Shown in pieces: positions 33,253 to 43,514 of a DNA stretch of 64,000 nucleotides. Under the pieces are notes generated by a model. It was not told the DNA's origin, did no database searches, and saw only the letters and a program-made list of their open reading frames with translations. This DNA comes from Asticcacaulis sp. YBE204 (GTDB lineage: Bacteria; Pseudomonadota; Alphaproteobacteria; Caulobacterales; Caulobacteraceae). The position numbers and the translations under genes were made by a program. The stretch lies in the NCBI RefSeq assembly GCF_000495855.1, contig NZ_AWGF01000004.1:124001-188000 (forward strand). The letters are read 5' to 3'. Each line of letters starts with the position of its first letter. Within the stretch, counting starts at the first letter, position 1.

Positions 33253-35328
33253 ATGTCGTTTAAATATACCTGCCTTCTGGCCGTCAGTGCTTTCGCCCTT
33301 TCAACCGCGCCGGTTCTGGCGCAGGAAACGACCGAGGACAGCGCTGCGACCAAGCTGTCGCTCGGCAAGATCGTCGTGTCCGCCGGTAAGGAAAAGGTCG
33401 CTACCGACACGCCGCAATCGGTCACGGTTCTGGATCAAAAGGACATCGACGCGGCTCAGGCCGGCACCGTCGGTGAGCTGCTGGAAAGCGTCGCCGGGGT
33501 CGATGCGGCGGGCGGCGTGTCGTCGCTGGGGCAGGGCTTCAACATCCGCGGCATGGGCACGGCCCTGTCGGAATCGGACAGCCGCGTCGTCTTCACCATC
33601 GACGGCGTGACCAAGTTCTTCGAAGGTTACCGCATGGGCAGCCTGTTCACCGATCCAGAACTGTATAAGCGCGTCGAAGTGCTGCGCGGCCCGTCGTCCT
33701 CGACGGTGTTCGGCACGGGGGCGCTGGCCGGGACGGTCAACTTCACCACCAAGGACGCGTCGGACTTCCTCAAGGGCGACGACACGCTTGCCGTAAGGCT
33801 CAAGGGCGGTTACGACACCAATGCCAAGGGCACTCTCGCTTCGGTCATCGTGGCGGTAAAGCCGCTGGAAAACCTCGACCTGCTGTTCGTCGCCAATAAG
33901 CGCGACTCGAACGACTATAAGGACGGCAACGGCAATGTGGTGTCGCCGTCGCAGGCCTCGGGCGACTCGGTGCTGGTCAAGACGCGCTACTATATCGGCG
34001 GCGACCGCAAACACAGCGTCTGGGCCTCGGCGCAGAAATGGTCGAGCGACTCGTACCAACTCTATGATCAGCAGGCCGCCGCCTTCACCAATATGGTGCG
34101 CCGTCAAACCGAAGACACCAACTATGTCATCGGCTACGACAACAGCTTCGAAGGCAATGACTGGCTCGACATCAAGGCGCAGATCGCGTTCGACGAATCC
34201 GCCACCGATCAGCGCGACAACACCTTCTCGCCCACGGCTTTGGGCTATACCTCGCAATATAGCTACAAGACCGTGCAGGCCAGGGTCGAGAACGTCTCGC
34301 GCTTCACTACGGGGCCGCTCGATCACTTCCTCACCGTCGGCGTGCAGACCTATAATCAGGAGCGCCGCAACCCGCGCTACAGCCTGACCGGCACCGTCAC
34401 CAACGGCGCGACGACGCACCCCGAAGGCGATATGAACCGTGTCAGTTTCTATGTGCAGGACGAAATCCTGATCGGCGACAAGCTGACCGTCATCCCCGGC
34501 GTCCGTTTCGACAAGTCGAAGCTGAAGCCCGGCGCGGGCACCTATGTCGTCGGTTCGACCGGCATGCCGTCGGAAGTCGATCTCGACGCCGTCTCGCCCA
34601 AGGTCGCCGTGATCTACGCCGTGACGGACAAGATCAACGTCTTCGGCTCGCTGGCGCACACCGAACGTTCGCCGGTGCTGGATGAAATCTACACCCGTGG
34701 CGCGGCCCAGACGATCAGCCTCAACCTTCAACCCGAAGAATCGGAAAACCGTGAAATCGGGGCGTCGTTCTCGACGCGCGGCCTGATCCAGGCGGGTGAC
34801 GGCTTCAACGTCAAGCTAACCGTCTATCAGAACGATATTAAGAACCTGATCACGCGCACCACGGCGACGTCATCGGCCTACACCAATGTCGGCGAAGCCC
34901 GGTACGAAGGCGCCGAGCTTGAGGCCGAATACGCCTCGCGCCGGTTCTTCACCCGCGCGGCCTATTCGACGGTCAACGGCTATAACAAGGTGACCAATAT
35001 TCCGTTCGCCACGATCCCGGCGGAACAACTGAACCTGACGGCGGGCTATATCATTCCGAACCTCGGCCTGACGGTCGGCTGGAAGGGCGAGATCGCCGAC
35101 AAGCAATACGCCTATACGACGGCGGGCGTGGTCAGCCCCTCGACCTCGCACAAATCTTATACGATCCACAATCTGTTCCTCAGCTACCGCGCCGACGGCG
35201 GTCCGCTGGAAGGCCTCGATGTGCGTCTGAACTGGGACAATATCTTCGACAAATATTATCAGCGCCACCTGTCGGCCCTGCCGGCCGAGGGCCAGACCTT
35301 TCGCCTGAGCGTCGGCAAGACCTTCTAG
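33253..35328 (+). CDS. TonB-dependent receptor, heme/hemoglobin type
   Basis: 691 residues from the ATG at 33253, with AGGAG eight bases upstream; the ATG two codons earlier is too near. Signal peptide (CLLAVSAFALSTAPVLAQ), TonB box region with TEDSAATKLSLGKIVVSAG, a plug domain (TPQSVTVLDQKDI, GFNIRGMG, VEVLRGPSSSTVFGTGALAG) and a 22-strand barrel ending in FRLSVGKTF. Plug and barrel pattern resemble the hemoglobin/transferrin-type receptor family. It should import iron or heme over the outer membrane, powered by the TonB encoded next. Fur-like boxes upstream support iron control. Confidence 0.92.
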   Translation: MSFKYTCLLAVSAFALSTAPVLAQETTEDSAATKLSLGKIVVSAGKEKVATDTPQSVTVLDQKDIDAAQAGTVGELLESVAGVDAAGGVSSLGQGFNIRGMGTALSESDSRVVFTIDGVTKFFEGYRMGSLFTDPELYKRVEVLRGPSSSTVFGTGALAGTVNFTTKDASDFLKGDDTLAVRLKGGYDTNAKGTLASVIVAVKPLENLDLLFVANKRDSNDYKDGNGNVVSPSQASGDSVLVKTRYYIGGDRKHSVWASAQKWSSDSYQLYDQQAAAFTNMVRRQTEDTNYVIGYDNSFEGNDWLDIKAQIAFDESATDQRDNTFSPTALGYTSQYSYKTVQARVENVSRFTTGPLDHFLTVGVQTYNQERRNPRYSLTGTVTNGATTHPEGDMNRVSFYVQDEILIGDKLTVIPGVRFDKSKLKPGAGTYVVGSTGMPSEVDLDAVSPKVAVIYAVTDKINVFGSLAHTERSPVLDEIYTRGAAQTISLNLQPEESENREIGASFSTRGLIQAGDGFNVKLTVYQNDIKNLITRTTATSSAYTNVGEARYEGAELEAEYASRRFFTRAAYSTVNGYNKVTNIPFATIPAEQLNLTAGYIIPNLGLTVGWKGEIADKQYAYTTAGVVSPSTSHKSYTIHNLFLSYRADGGPLEGLDVRLNWDNIFDKYYQRHLSALPAEGQTFRLSVGKTF

Positions 35329-35362
35329 ACAGGAATAGCTTAAAGTGGAGACGTCATTCAGC

Positions 35363-35527
35363 TCTCTCCTCCCTACGCTTGCGTGGGGAGGTGCCGAAAC
35401 GCGCAGCGTTGAGGCGGAGGGGGATAGCGCCAAACGGTTCAACGTGCGGGAAGTTTCGGAGTCGCCCCCCTCCGTCAGCTTCGCTCTGCTCGCTGCCACC
35501 TCCCCACTTCGTAGGGAGGAGGGAGGG
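35363..35527. repeat. Inverted-pair repeat, family A (pair 4)
   Basis: CTCTCCTCCCTACGCTTGCG, TGGGGAGGTGCC and AGGCGGAGGGGGAT on the left are mirrored by CGCCCCCCTCCGTCAGC, GCCACCTCCCCACTTCGTAG, GGAGGAGGG on the right. It lies between the receptor and tonB genes and may be transcribed with them. Confidence 0.82.
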
Positions 35528-35541
35528 CGCTCTAAGCTTTC

Positions 35542-36288
35542 ATGCTGACCTTCAAGCACAAGCTGTTCGCCACAGGGGCCTCCGTTGTACTCAACGGAGG
35601 CTTCCTGCTGGCGCTTGCTTTCTGGTCGCCAACGGTGACCACAGCCACCTCCGACGTCGTGATGGAGGTGTCGATGGAGCCGCTCGACCTGTCGGCAGAG
35701 ATTGCCAGAGACAGCGCCGCGCCACCGCCATCGGCAGAGTCTCCACCCCCGCCGGTGTCGGAGCCGCTGCCGAAACCGAAGCCTGTATCGGACACGAAAA
35801 CGCCGGAGAAAGCCCCGGAAAAACCGGCGGAGAAGCCCGCCGATGTTCGCGCGGAAGCCCCGTCCAACACGGCCGCAAAATCACCGGCGACGATCACACT
35901 TGCGGCTCCCGGCAATGGCAGGGTTCAGTCCGATGCGCCGCTTGCGCCCACTTCCGGCCCAACGCCTGCGGCCCAGAGTGCCGTCAAAATCGGCAAGCAC
36001 AGGGCGTCCTATCTGGCACTGGTCCGCCGCCACCTCGAAAGCTTCAAGGTCTATCCGAAACAGGCCAAGCGCCGCCGCGTCGAGGGCACGATAACGCTTA
36101 GCTTCACCATTGACCGTCAGGGGCGTGTGCTGTCGTCGCACATAACCAAAGGGTCGGGTTCGGCGGAACTGGATCAGGCCGCGCTCGACATGCTCACCGC
36201 CGCACAACCCCTGCCGAAACCCCCCGCCGATGTAACGGGCGATCGCATCGATTTGAACGTGATGACCGAGTTTTCGCTGGAAAACTGA
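35542..36288 (+). CDS. tonB: TonB energy transducer
   Basis: 248 residues: an N-terminal membrane anchor (FATGASVVLNGGFLLALAFWS), a long periplasmic Pro/Glu/Lys-rich spacer (SAESPPPPVSEPLPKPKPVS, EKAPEKPAEKPAD) and a C-terminal TonB domain (YLALVRRHLESFKVYPKQAKRRRVEGTITLSFTIDRQGRV, SGSAELDQAALDML). It links ExbBD proton force to outer-membrane receptors. exbB/exbD are not in the window. The gene follows the heme-type receptor, separated only by a repeat pair, so the two probably share an operon and function. Confidence 0.9.
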   Translation: MLTFKHKLFATGASVVLNGGFLLALAFWSPTVTTATSDVVMEVSMEPLDLSAEIARDSAAPPPSAESPPPPVSEPLPKPKPVSDTKTPEKAPEKPAEKPADVRAEAPSNTAAKSPATITLAAPGNGRVQSDAPLAPTSGPTPAAQSAVKIGKHRASYLALVRRHLESFKVYPKQAKRRRVEGTITLSFTIDRQGRVLSSHITKGSGSAELDQAALDMLTAAQPLPKPPADVTGDRIDLNVMTEFSLEN

Positions 36289-36451
36289 ACGATCCGTTCC
36301 GATTTGTCTGTTTATGGTGCGATTGCGAAGGGTTTTTCCTGCCACCCCTCACGAAAACCGCTGGCAGCAAACGCTTTTGTAACCTTAGTTGATAATGAAA
36401 AGTTACGATTCAGGTTGCTTTTTGCTGCGTCGCAAACTAAATCCAACTTAT

Positions 36452-36533
36452 TCGACGTTTTTACGTCGATTGCCCTTCCTGGGCGTTTCCTCCCTGTAGA
36501 CTTGGCCGCGCCGCAATGCGCGGCTTTTTTTTT
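36452..36533 (+). ncRNA. Candidate sRNA with anti-Shine-Dalgarno loops (suhB/mmgR-like)
   Basis: Three hairpins in a row: TCGACG/CGTCGA (36452-36469), GCCC-TTCCT-GGGC (36472-36484), then single-stranded GTTTCCTCCCTGTAGACTT, and a terminator GCCGCG/CGCGGC (36505-36524) with nine Ts (36525-36533). Exposed CUUCCU and CCUCC sequences and this hairpin order recall the alphaproteobacterial suhB/mmgR family, but I could not search Rfam. The 5' end is not determined and could lie some 60 bases upstream. It occupies the 343-base gap between tonB and the kinase gene. Confidence 0.6.
36505..36533 (+). terminator. Intrinsic terminator of the sRNA candidate
   Basis: GCCGCG (36505-36510) pairs with CGCGGC (36519-36524), followed by nine Ts. 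It is over 200 bases beyond tonB. Confidence 0.88.
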
Positions 36534-36565
36534 GCTCGGTTTCCCCGTCGAATAATATCGCTTTC

Positions 36566-36584
36566 TTATACGCGCTTCGTATAA
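36566..36584. promoter_or_regulatory. Inverted repeat in the kinase promoter region
   Basis: TTATACG (36566-36572), five bases, CGTATAA (36578-36584). It lies about 30 bases before the leader ATG at 36613 and could be an operator. Confidence 0.5.
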
Positions 36585-36612
36585 CCGGAGAAGGTATCAT
36601 AAGGGGTTGAAC

Positions 36613-36645
36613 ATGGCGGGAGCGCGGACCGATGGCGGGCGCTGA
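36613..36645 (+). CDS. Possible 10-codon leader peptide overlapping the kinase start
   Basis: ATG at 36613 has AAGGGG seven bases upstream, a better ribosome site than that of the kinase. It opens a 10-residue frame (MAGARTDGGR) that ends at 36645, 14 bases inside the kinase gene in another frame. It may couple or tune kinase translation, or be chance. Confidence 0.3.
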   Translation: MAGARTDGGR

Positions 36646-38689
36646 GGGAACGTTTCCGGCGGTCGGTGGCGTCATGGCGGAGAAGATTCGGGCCTTCGAC
36701 TGGGCCTCGACGCCACTAGGCCCCATAGAGACGTGGTCGGCGACGGTGCGCGTCGGCGTTAATCTGTGCCTGTCGTCGCATTTCCCGATCTGCCTGTTCC
36801 TCGGGCCTGATCTGATTGCCATCTATAACGACGCCTATATCCCTTTGACCGGCGACAAACCGGAGTCTCTGGGCGAGCCATTCCGCGTCACCTGGGCCGA
36901 GGTCTGGGACTCGATGGGCCCGATCGCGGAGCGGGCTCTGGCGGGCGAGGGGGCATTTTTCGAGGACTATGCGATTCCGCTCAACCGCTACGGCGAGACG
37001 GAAGACGCTTATTTTACCTTTTCCTACAGTCCCTTCCACGATGAAAATGGCAAGGTGGTCGGCATCATTGATACGGTGGTCGAAACGACCGGCAAGGTCC
37101 ACGCCGAGCGCAAGATGCGCGCCGAACGTGAGCGGCTGGCGGCGTTGTTCGAACAGGCCCCGACCTTCATGACTCTGCTGCGCGGGCCGCAGCATCGCTT
37201 CGAATACTGCAATCCGCGCTATCGCCGCCTGATTGCCGGTCGTGAGGTCGTCGGCCTGACTGTGGCCGAGGGGCTGCCGGAAACCGTCGAGCAGGGTTTC
37301 GTCGCCCTGCTGGATCAGGTCTATGCCACGGGTGAACCCATCGTCGCGAATGGGGTAAAGATTGCATTGTGGCAGGACGATGGCACCTATGAAGACCGCT
37401 TCCTCGACTTCGTCTACCAGCCGATCATCGACGCGTCGGGTGAGATCACCGGCATCTTCGTCGAAGGCGCCGACGTCACCGACCGCCACATGGCCGAACA
37501 GGAAATCCGCGCCGCACGCCATGCCGCAGAGGCGGCAAATATCGCCAAGTCGGAATTCCTTGCCAATATGAGCCACGAAATCCGCACCCCGATGAATGCG
37601 ATCGTCGGTCTGTCGGCGATTCTGGCCAAGTCGCAGCCCCTGACGCCAAAACAGGGCGAGTTCATCAAGACGCTTCAGATGAGCGCGGATTCGATGCTGG
37701 GGCTGGTCAATGATCTGCTGGATATCGCCAAGATCGAAGCCCGCACGGTCGAACTGGAGCACATACCTTTCAGCCTGACGGCGCTCATTCAGGAAGTCGC
37801 CTCGATGATGGCGGTGCCGGTGCAGGAAAAGGGCCTGACCTTTTCCGGAGAAGGGCATTGCGCCGAAAATCACATGTTCCTCGGCGATCCGACGCGCCTG
37901 CGCCAAATCATCACCAACCTTTGCTCCAATGCTATCAAGTTCACGAATGAGGGCGGTATCCACGTCGCCATCACCTGCCAGCCGACGGACGATCCCCGGG
38001 TCGAGACGATCTGTATCGCCGTCGCCGACACCGGCATCGGCATCGCACCGGATAAGATCGACACCATATTCCAGAAGTTTGTGCAGGCCGATTCCAGCAT
38101 CAATCGCAAATTCGGCGGCACGGGTCTGGGGCTGGCCATTACCAAGACGCTGGCCGAAATCATGGGCGGCACCATTGCGGTCGAAAGCGTGGAGGGCAAG
38201 GGCTCGACCTTTACCGTTTGCGTGCCGCTGGAGATCGCGCCCGATAGCCTGCCCGACGATGTGGCCCTGCCGTCGATCGCCGAGGTGCTGGAAAATACCC
38301 TGCGCCACAAGAAGCAACCGCCGGTCCTGCTGGTCGAGGATTACGAGCCCAATATCCTCGTCGCTTCGACATTTCTGGAAGCGTTTGGTTATCGCGTCGA
38401 TGTGGCGCGCAACGGGCTTGAAGCGTTCGAAAAGATCAAGCACCACACCTATATCGTCGCGCTGATGGACGTGCAGATGCCGGGACTCAACGGGCTCGAC
38501 GCCACGCGCATGATCCGTGCGCACGAAGCTCAGACGGGCAAGGCGCGGCTGCCGATCATCGGTATCACAGCCCATGCGCTGGCAGGGGATCGCGAGCGCT
38601 GCCTGGCGGTCGGCATGGACGATTATTTGCCGAAGCCGTTCAACCCCGATGAATTGCAGGAGAAGATACAGACTCTCAGTGGCAATTGA
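36632..38689 (+). CDS. Soluble hybrid sensor histidine kinase
   Basis: 685 residues with no membrane segment. Order of parts: a PAS-like sensor (about 30-165, with FPICLFLGPDLIAIYNDAYI), a second PAS (about 175-300, FEQAPTFMTLLRGPQHRFEYCNP), HisKA with the phospho-acceptor His315 in SHEIRTPMN, the ATPase domain (NAIKFTNEGGI, DTGIGIAPDKI, GTGLGLAI), and a receiver with Asp613 in LMDVQMPG. It senses an unknown cytoplasmic signal and needs a phosphotransfer partner, not seen nearby. GGAG lies nine bases before the ATG. Confidence 0.92.
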   Translation: MAGAEGTFPAVGGVMAEKIRAFDWASTPLGPIETWSATVRVGVNLCLSSHFPICLFLGPDLIAIYNDAYIPLTGDKPESLGEPFRVTWAEVWDSMGPIAERALAGEGAFFEDYAIPLNRYGETEDAYFTFSYSPFHDENGKVVGIIDTVVETTGKVHAERKMRAERERLAALFEQAPTFMTLLRGPQHRFEYCNPRYRRLIAGREVVGLTVAEGLPETVEQGFVALLDQVYATGEPIVANGVKIALWQDDGTYEDRFLDFVYQPIIDASGEITGIFVEGADVTDRHMAEQEIRAARHAAEAANIAKSEFLANMSHEIRTPMNAIVGLSAILAKSQPLTPKQGEFIKTLQMSADSMLGLVNDLLDIAKIEARTVELEHIPFSLTALIQEVASMMAVPVQEKGLTFSGEGHCAENHMFLGDPTRLRQIITNLCSNAIKFTNEGGIHVAITCQPTDDPRVETICIAVADTGIGIAPDKIDTIFQKFVQADSSINRKFGGTGLGLAITKTLAEIMGGTIAVESVEGKGSTFTVCVPLEIAPDSLPDDVALPSIAEVLENTLRHKKQPPVLLVEDYEPNILVASTFLEAFGYRVDVARNGLEAFEKIKHHTYIVALMDVQMPGLNGLDATRMIRAHEAQTGKARLPIIGITAHALAGDRERCLAVGMDDYLPKPFNPDELQEKIQTLSGN

Positions 38690-38915
38690 TTTTGAGTGGT
38701 AATGAATATCACCCTATAAACACATTCATTCCTTACGCGCTTTAAGGTCTTGTCGTTTCCGAAAAGCTGGATGGGTATTTCTACACCGCTTTCCCTGTGT
38801 CGCGAAATGACCTTATTTAATCTCCCATAAGGTGTGAAATATGTCGAACGCGGACATAGGGTTGTCCCGGTGCGCGTGATACCTCTCTGATCGTAACGTG
38901 TGAGAAGAGGCAGGT

Positions 38916-40121
38916 ATGTCGTTTAAAAACCGTAAGTGGCTAATTATCGGACTGGCAGCGCTGGCGGTTCTGCTGGCGGCATGGGGCATCAAGGCGGCCT
39001 TCTTCTCTAAGCCCAAGGCACCGCCGGTCATTACCGCGCCGGTCGCCATGGGTAATGTCGAACGCACGGTGCTGGCGACCGGGTCGCTGGAACCCTACAC
39101 CCTGATCAGCGTCGGCGCGCAGACCTCGGGTCGCGTCGAACGGCTGGCAGTGCAACTGGGGCAGCAGGTGAAAAAGGGCGACCTGATCGCCGAGATCGAC
39201 TCGCAGACCCAGCGCAATACCTTACAAAGCCAGCAGGCCGAGGTCGCCAATGTCCGCGCCCAGCGCGCGCAGGTCGAGGCCGATCTGGCCGCCGCCAGAC
39301 TGACCTATGAGCGGCAGCGCACCCTCTATCAGGCCGACGCCGGATCGCGCGCCGATTTCGAAGCGGCGGAGAATACCTACAAAAGCGCGCAGGCGGCGTT
39401 AAAGGCCAATGACGCGCAACTGGCGCAGGCGCAGGTGTCGCTCAATACCGCTCAGGTCAATCTCGGCTATACGCAGATCACCGCGCCCATCGACGGCACG
39501 GTGCTGGCCATCGTTACCAAGGAAGGTCAGACGATCAACGCTAACCAGACGACGCCGACCATCGTCAAGATGGGACAGCTCAACCGCATGACGATCAAGG
39601 CGGAAATTTCCGAAGCCGATGTGGTCAATCTGAAACCCGGCATGGAGGTCTATTTCACCACGCTGGGCCAACCGAAGAAGCGCTATTACGCCACGCTGCG
39701 GACCATCGCGCCTGCGCCGGAAACCATCAAGGAAAACGACAGCGTCACGACGGCGGATGCGACCTCGGCCATCTATTACAACGGCGAATTCGACGTCGAC
39801 AACGAAGACGGCACGCTTCGGACCTTCATGACGGCGCAGGTCTATATCGTCATCGAAGGCGCGAAAAACGTCATGATCATCCCCGCCACGGCGCTGGGTC
39901 AAGCCGCGCCTGACGGCAGCTACACCGTCAAGGTGCAGGACAAGGACGGTAAGGTCGCGCCGCGCAAGATCACCACCGGCGTCAATGACGGTTCGAATGT
40001 CGAGGTCAAGTCCGGTCTCAAGGTTGGTGAACGCGTGGTGACGGTCGATGGCGCGCTCGATGCGTCTAAGAGCGACACCGGCAATATGCGTCGGCGCGGC
40101 CCTCCGGGCGGCGGCCTGTAA
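38916..40121 (+). CDS. macA: MacA-type periplasmic adaptor (membrane fusion protein)
   Basis: 401 residues: an N-terminal membrane anchor ([23 protein letters not shown]), then the lipoyl/barrel half ([48 protein letters not shown]), a coiled-coil hairpin rich in Gln/Ala (about 100-175) and the returning barrel ([19 protein letters not shown]). The end is Gly/Pro-rich. It bridges the inner-membrane ABC pump to the outer-membrane channel. It is the first gene of a three-gene operon with macB and the channel gene. A CCTTAT/ATAAGG inverted repeat lies upstream at 38811-38832. Confidence 0.9.
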   Translation: MSFKNRKWLIIGLAALAVLLAAWGIKAAFFSKPKAPPVITAPVAMGNVERTVLATGSLEPYTLISVGAQTSGRVERLAVQLGQQVKKGDLIAEIDSQTQRNTLQSQQAEVANVRAQRAQVEADLAAARLTYERQRTLYQADAGSRADFEAAENTYKSAQAALKANDAQLAQAQVSLNTAQVNLGYTQITAPIDGTVLAIVTKEGQTINANQTTPTIVKMGQLNRMTIKAEISEADVVNLKPGMEVYFTTLGQPKKRYYATLRTIAPAPETIKENDSVTTADATSAIYYNGEFDVDNEDGTLRTFMTAQVYIVIEGAKNVMIIPATALGQAAPDGSYTVKVQDKDGKVAPRKITTGVNDGSNVEVKSGLKVGERVVTVDGALDASKSDTGNMRRRGPPGGGL

Positions 40122-40132
40122 GGGGCAAGCGC

Positions 40133-42100
40133 ATGAACAATGTCAGGACTCCTCCCGTCCTCAAGGTGGAAAAGCTGCGCCGCGAATTTCCGGCGGGTGA
40201 AGGGACCATCACCGTCCTCAAGGACATCGATCTGGAAATCGGCGCGGGCGAAATGGTCGCCATCGTCGGGCAATCGGGGTCGGGCAAATCGACCCTGATG
40301 AACATTCTGGGCTGCCTCGACCGGCCGACCGGCGGCGTTTACATGGTCGGTGATCGGGCGACGTCGGAGCTTGAGCCCGACGAGCTGGCCGAACTGCGTC
40401 GTGAGCATTTCGGCTTCATCTTTCAGCGCTATCACCTGCTCGGCGACCTGAGCGCGGTCGGCAATGTCGAGGTGCCCGCCGTCTATGCCGGGGTGCCGCC
40501 GCACGACCGCAAAGAGCGCGCCAAGGCCCTGCTGAAACGCCTGGGACTTGAGGAACGCACCGGCCACCGGCCCGGTCAGTTGTCCGGCGGTCAGCAGCAG
40601 CGTGTCTCGATCGCGCGCGCCCTGATGAATGGCGGCGAGATCGTTCTGGCGGATGAACCCACCGGCGCGCTCGATTCCAAGTCGGGCGAAGAGGTGATGC
40701 GCATCCTGAAAGGGCTGCACGCCGAAGGTCACACGGTGATCATCGTCACCCACGACAAGGCCGTGGCCGAACATTGTCAGCGCGTCATCGAGATCAAGGA
40801 CGGTGAGATCATCGCCGACCGCGCGGGTGCGGGGCAGGGCGAGGCCGACACCGAGCCGTTACCGCCGCAGACGGCGCGCGGACGCACCGGTTTGGCGGCG
40901 CTTGCGGACAGCTTTAATGAGGCCTTCCGCATGGCCGTGCTGGCCATGAACGCTCACCGAATGCGGACATTTCTCACCATGCTTGGGATCATTATCGGCA
41001 TCGCCTCGGTGGTCTGCGTCGTGGCGCTGGGGGCCGGATCGCGGCAAAAGGTGCTGGAGCAGATTTCGTCCATCGGGACCAATACGCTGGAAATCATGCC
41101 GGGCTCAGGCTTCGGCGACCGGCGGTCGGGCGCGATCCGGACGCTGGTCGTGTCGGACGCCGAGGCTCTGGCGACGCAGTCTTACGTGGACAGTGTGACG
41201 CCGCTGGTGCGGACTTCGGTGACGGTCAAATACGGCTCGGTCGCCAATACCGGCACCGTGCAGGGCGTCGGCAGCGCCTATTTCCGCGTCAAGGGGCTGG
41301 AGATCGAGCAGGGCCGCCTGTTCGGCGACGAAGCCATCGCGACCTCGGCGCAGGACGTGGTCATCGACCAAGCCACCGTCAAGACGATGAAGTTTCAGGG
41401 CTCGCCCATCGGTGAGGTCATCCTGCTGGGCAAGACCCCGGCCCGCATCATCGGCGTGCTGAAGGCCCAGACCTCCAGCTTCGGCGGTAGCAATGACAGC
41501 ATGAACGTCTATCTGCCCTATACGGCGGTCAATACGCGGATGCTGGGGACGACGACGCTGCGCTCGATCACCGTGCGGGTCAAGGACGACACCGAAAGCG
41601 CGATCGCCGAAAACGGTGTGGTCAGTCTGCTGACCAAACGCCACGGGACCAAGGACTTCTTCATCATCAATACGGATCAGATCCGTCAGACGATTACGGC
41701 GACCACGCAGACCCTGACGGTGCTGATTTCGGCTATCGCCATCATCTCGCTGATCGTCGGTGGGATCGGGGTGATGAACATCATGCTGGTCTCGGTCACC
41801 GAGCGCACCAATGAGATCGGGGTGCGCATGGCGGTCGGCGCCCGACGCGCCGATATAATGCAGCAGTTCCTGATCGAGGCCGTTCTGGTCTGCCTGATCG
41901 GCGGCGTGCTGGGGATCGCGTTCGCCCTGCTGTTCGGCGTCGTCTTCGCGCAGTTTTCCAGCGATTTCAGACTGGTCTATTCGACAGGCTCGATTGTCGC
42001 GGCCTTTGCCTGTTCCACCCTGATCGGTGTCGTGTTCGGCTTCCTGCCCGCCCGTAGCGCGGCGAAGCTCGACCCCGTCGCCGCGCTTTCGAGGGATTAG
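40133..42100 (+). CDS. macB: MacB-type ABC transporter (ATPase fused to FtsX-like permease)
   Basis: 655 residues. N-terminal ATPase: Walker [10 protein letters not shown] (about 46-54), signature [15 protein letters not shown], Walker [13 protein letters not shown]. Then a permease with one helix ([23 protein letters not shown]), a large periplasmic domain and three helices near the end ([40 protein letters not shown]). The ATPase is N-terminal, as in MacB. It probably drives export of peptides, macrolides or a toxin from the periplasm. It starts 11 bases after macA. Confidence 0.93.
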   Translation: MNNVRTPPVLKVEKLRREFPAGEGTITVLKDIDLEIGAGEMVAIVGQSGSGKSTLMNILGCLDRPTGGVYMVGDRATSELEPDELAELRREHFGFIFQRYHLLGDLSAVGNVEVPAVYAGVPPHDRKERAKALLKRLGLEERTGHRPGQLSGGQQQRVSIARALMNGGEIVLADEPTGALDSKSGEEVMRILKGLHAEGHTVIIVTHDKAVAEHCQRVIEIKDGEIIADRAGAGQGEADTEPLPPQTARGRTGLAALADSFNEAFRMAVLAMNAHRMRTFLTMLGIIIGIASVVCVVALGAGSRQKVLEQISSIGTNTLEIMPGSGFGDRRSGAIRTLVVSDAEALATQSYVDSVTPLVRTSVTVKYGSVANTGTVQGVGSAYFRVKGLEIEQGRLFGDEAIATSAQDVVIDQATVKTMKFQGSPIGEVILLGKTPARIIGVLKAQTSSFGGSNDSMNVYLPYTAVNTRMLGTTTLRSITVRVKDDTESAIAENGVVSLLTKRHGTKDFFIINTDQIRQTITATTQTLTVLISAIAIISLIVGGIGVMNIMLVSVTERTNEIGVRMAVGARRADIMQQFLIEAVLVCLIGGVLGIAFALLFGVVFAQFSSDFRLVYSTGSIVAAFACSTLIGVVFGFLPARSAAKLDPVAALSRD

Positions 42101-42104
42101 TAGA

Positions 42105-43514
42105 ATGAGAGTATCACTCCGCCTGACACTGACGGCACTTTTGCTGTCGGCCACCGCCCTGACTGGTTGTTTGTCGACGCCCTATGAGACGCCGCAGGTC
42201 AATACGCCCGCGTCGTTTCAGCACGCTGTGAGCCAAGGGGCGTACAACGTCTCCGACCGCTGGTGGGAGACGTTCAACGACCCGAAGCTGAACGTGCTGA
42301 TCGATAATGTGCTGGCCAAGAACAACAATCTCGCCGCCTCGGCGCTGCGTGTGCGGCAGGCCAATCTGCGCGTCCGTTCGGCGCGGCAGGACCAGTTCCC
42401 CTCCCTCAGCGGCAGCGTCTCCGCGCGCAAGCCTTTGGGCGAAAACAGCTCCTCCTATGTCGGCGACGACGGCACGGTGCAAAGCTCTGGCAGCGACGAT
42501 GTGACATACTCCGCCAGCTTCGGCGTCAGCTACGAACTCGACCTGTGGGGGCGTCTGGCGGCCACGACCGACGCGGCCAAATGGGAGGCGCAGGCCACCG
42601 CCGAAGACCTTGCGGCGGCGCGGTTGTCGCTGATCGGCACCACGGCGGAAGCCTACTGGCGCATCGCCTATACGCGCCAGCAACTGGCCTATGCGCACGA
42701 CAGTCTTGCCTATGCCAAGCGCGTCTATGAGACGATTCAGGTGCAGTACAAGGCCGGGGCCGTGTCCGGCGTTGAGATGGCCGAGGCCGAGCAAAGCGTC
42801 AATGCGCAGCTGTCGCAGATCAGCCAGCTGGAGCAGCAACTGGTCGAATATCGCGCCACTTTGACGCTGTTGTTGAATGGCGAGCCGTGGCCGGAAGATC
42901 AGGAAGCCGCCTCACTGCCCGACACGATTTTGCCGGAGGTCGCGCCGGGATTGCCTGCTGATCTGCTGGGTCGTCGCCCGGACCTGCGCGCGGCCGAAAT
43001 GCGTCTGCGCGGCACCCTGCGCGGGGTCGATGCGACACGGGCGTCCTACTATCCGTCGTTGTCGCTGACCGGTTCGACCGGCGGCTCGTCGAGCGAATTG
43101 TCGAATGTCCTGTCCAATCCGTCGAGTGCGCTGGGCGTTGGCCTCAGCCTGCCGTTCCTCAACTTCTGGCAGGTCGACACCAATGTGAAGGTCGCGAAAG
43201 CCGATTACGAGATTGCCGTCGTCGAGTTCCGCCAGACCCTGTTGCAGGCCCTGTCCGACGTCGACACAACCTTGTCGAACCGCACGCAACTGATCCGTCA
43301 GGGCGAGAGCCTGCAACGGACTCTGGCCAATGCCGAAAAGGCCGAGCAGCTCTATGCGGTACGTTACAAGGCGGGTTCGGTTGCGCTCAGGGTCTGGCTC
43401 GACGCGCAGGAAACGGTGCGCTCGGCGCGACTGGCGGTCGATAACAACCGCCTGACGCAGCTGGTCAATCAGGCAACGCTCTATCAGGCGCTCGGCGGTG
43501 GTGTTTCGCGCTAG
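42105..43514 (+). CDS. Outer membrane efflux channel, NodT-family lipoprotein
   Basis: 469 residues from the ATG at 42105, four bases after the macB stop codon. Signal peptide with lipobox LTGC (LLLSATALTGC). Family parts: RWWETFNDPKLNVLIDNVL near the N-terminus and two TolC-type repeats with long coiled coils (SALRVRQANLRVRSARQDQFP; LRGTLRGVDATRASYYPSLSLTGSTG). It forms the trimeric outer-membrane duct for MacAB. Its 3' end overlaps the converging barrel gene by four bases. Confidence 0.92.
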   Translation: MRVSLRLTLTALLLSATALTGCLSTPYETPQVNTPASFQHAVSQGAYNVSDRWWETFNDPKLNVLIDNVLAKNNNLAASALRVRQANLRVRSARQDQFPSLSGSVSARKPLGENSSSYVGDDGTVQSSGSDDVTYSASFGVSYELDLWGRLAATTDAAKWEAQATAEDLAAARLSLIGTTAEAYWRIAYTRQQLAYAHDSLAYAKRVYETIQVQYKAGAVSGVEMAEAEQSVNAQLSQISQLEQQLVEYRATLTLLLNGEPWPEDQEAASLPDTILPEVAPGLPADLLGRRPDLRAAEMRLRGTLRGVDATRASYYPSLSLTGSTGGSSSELSNVLSNPSSALGVGLSLPFLNFWQVDTNVKVAKADYEIAVVEFRQTLLQALSDVDTTLSNRTQLIRQGESLQRTLANAEKAEQLYAVRYKAGSVALRVWLDAQETVRSARLAVDNNRLTQLVNQATLYQALGGGVSR

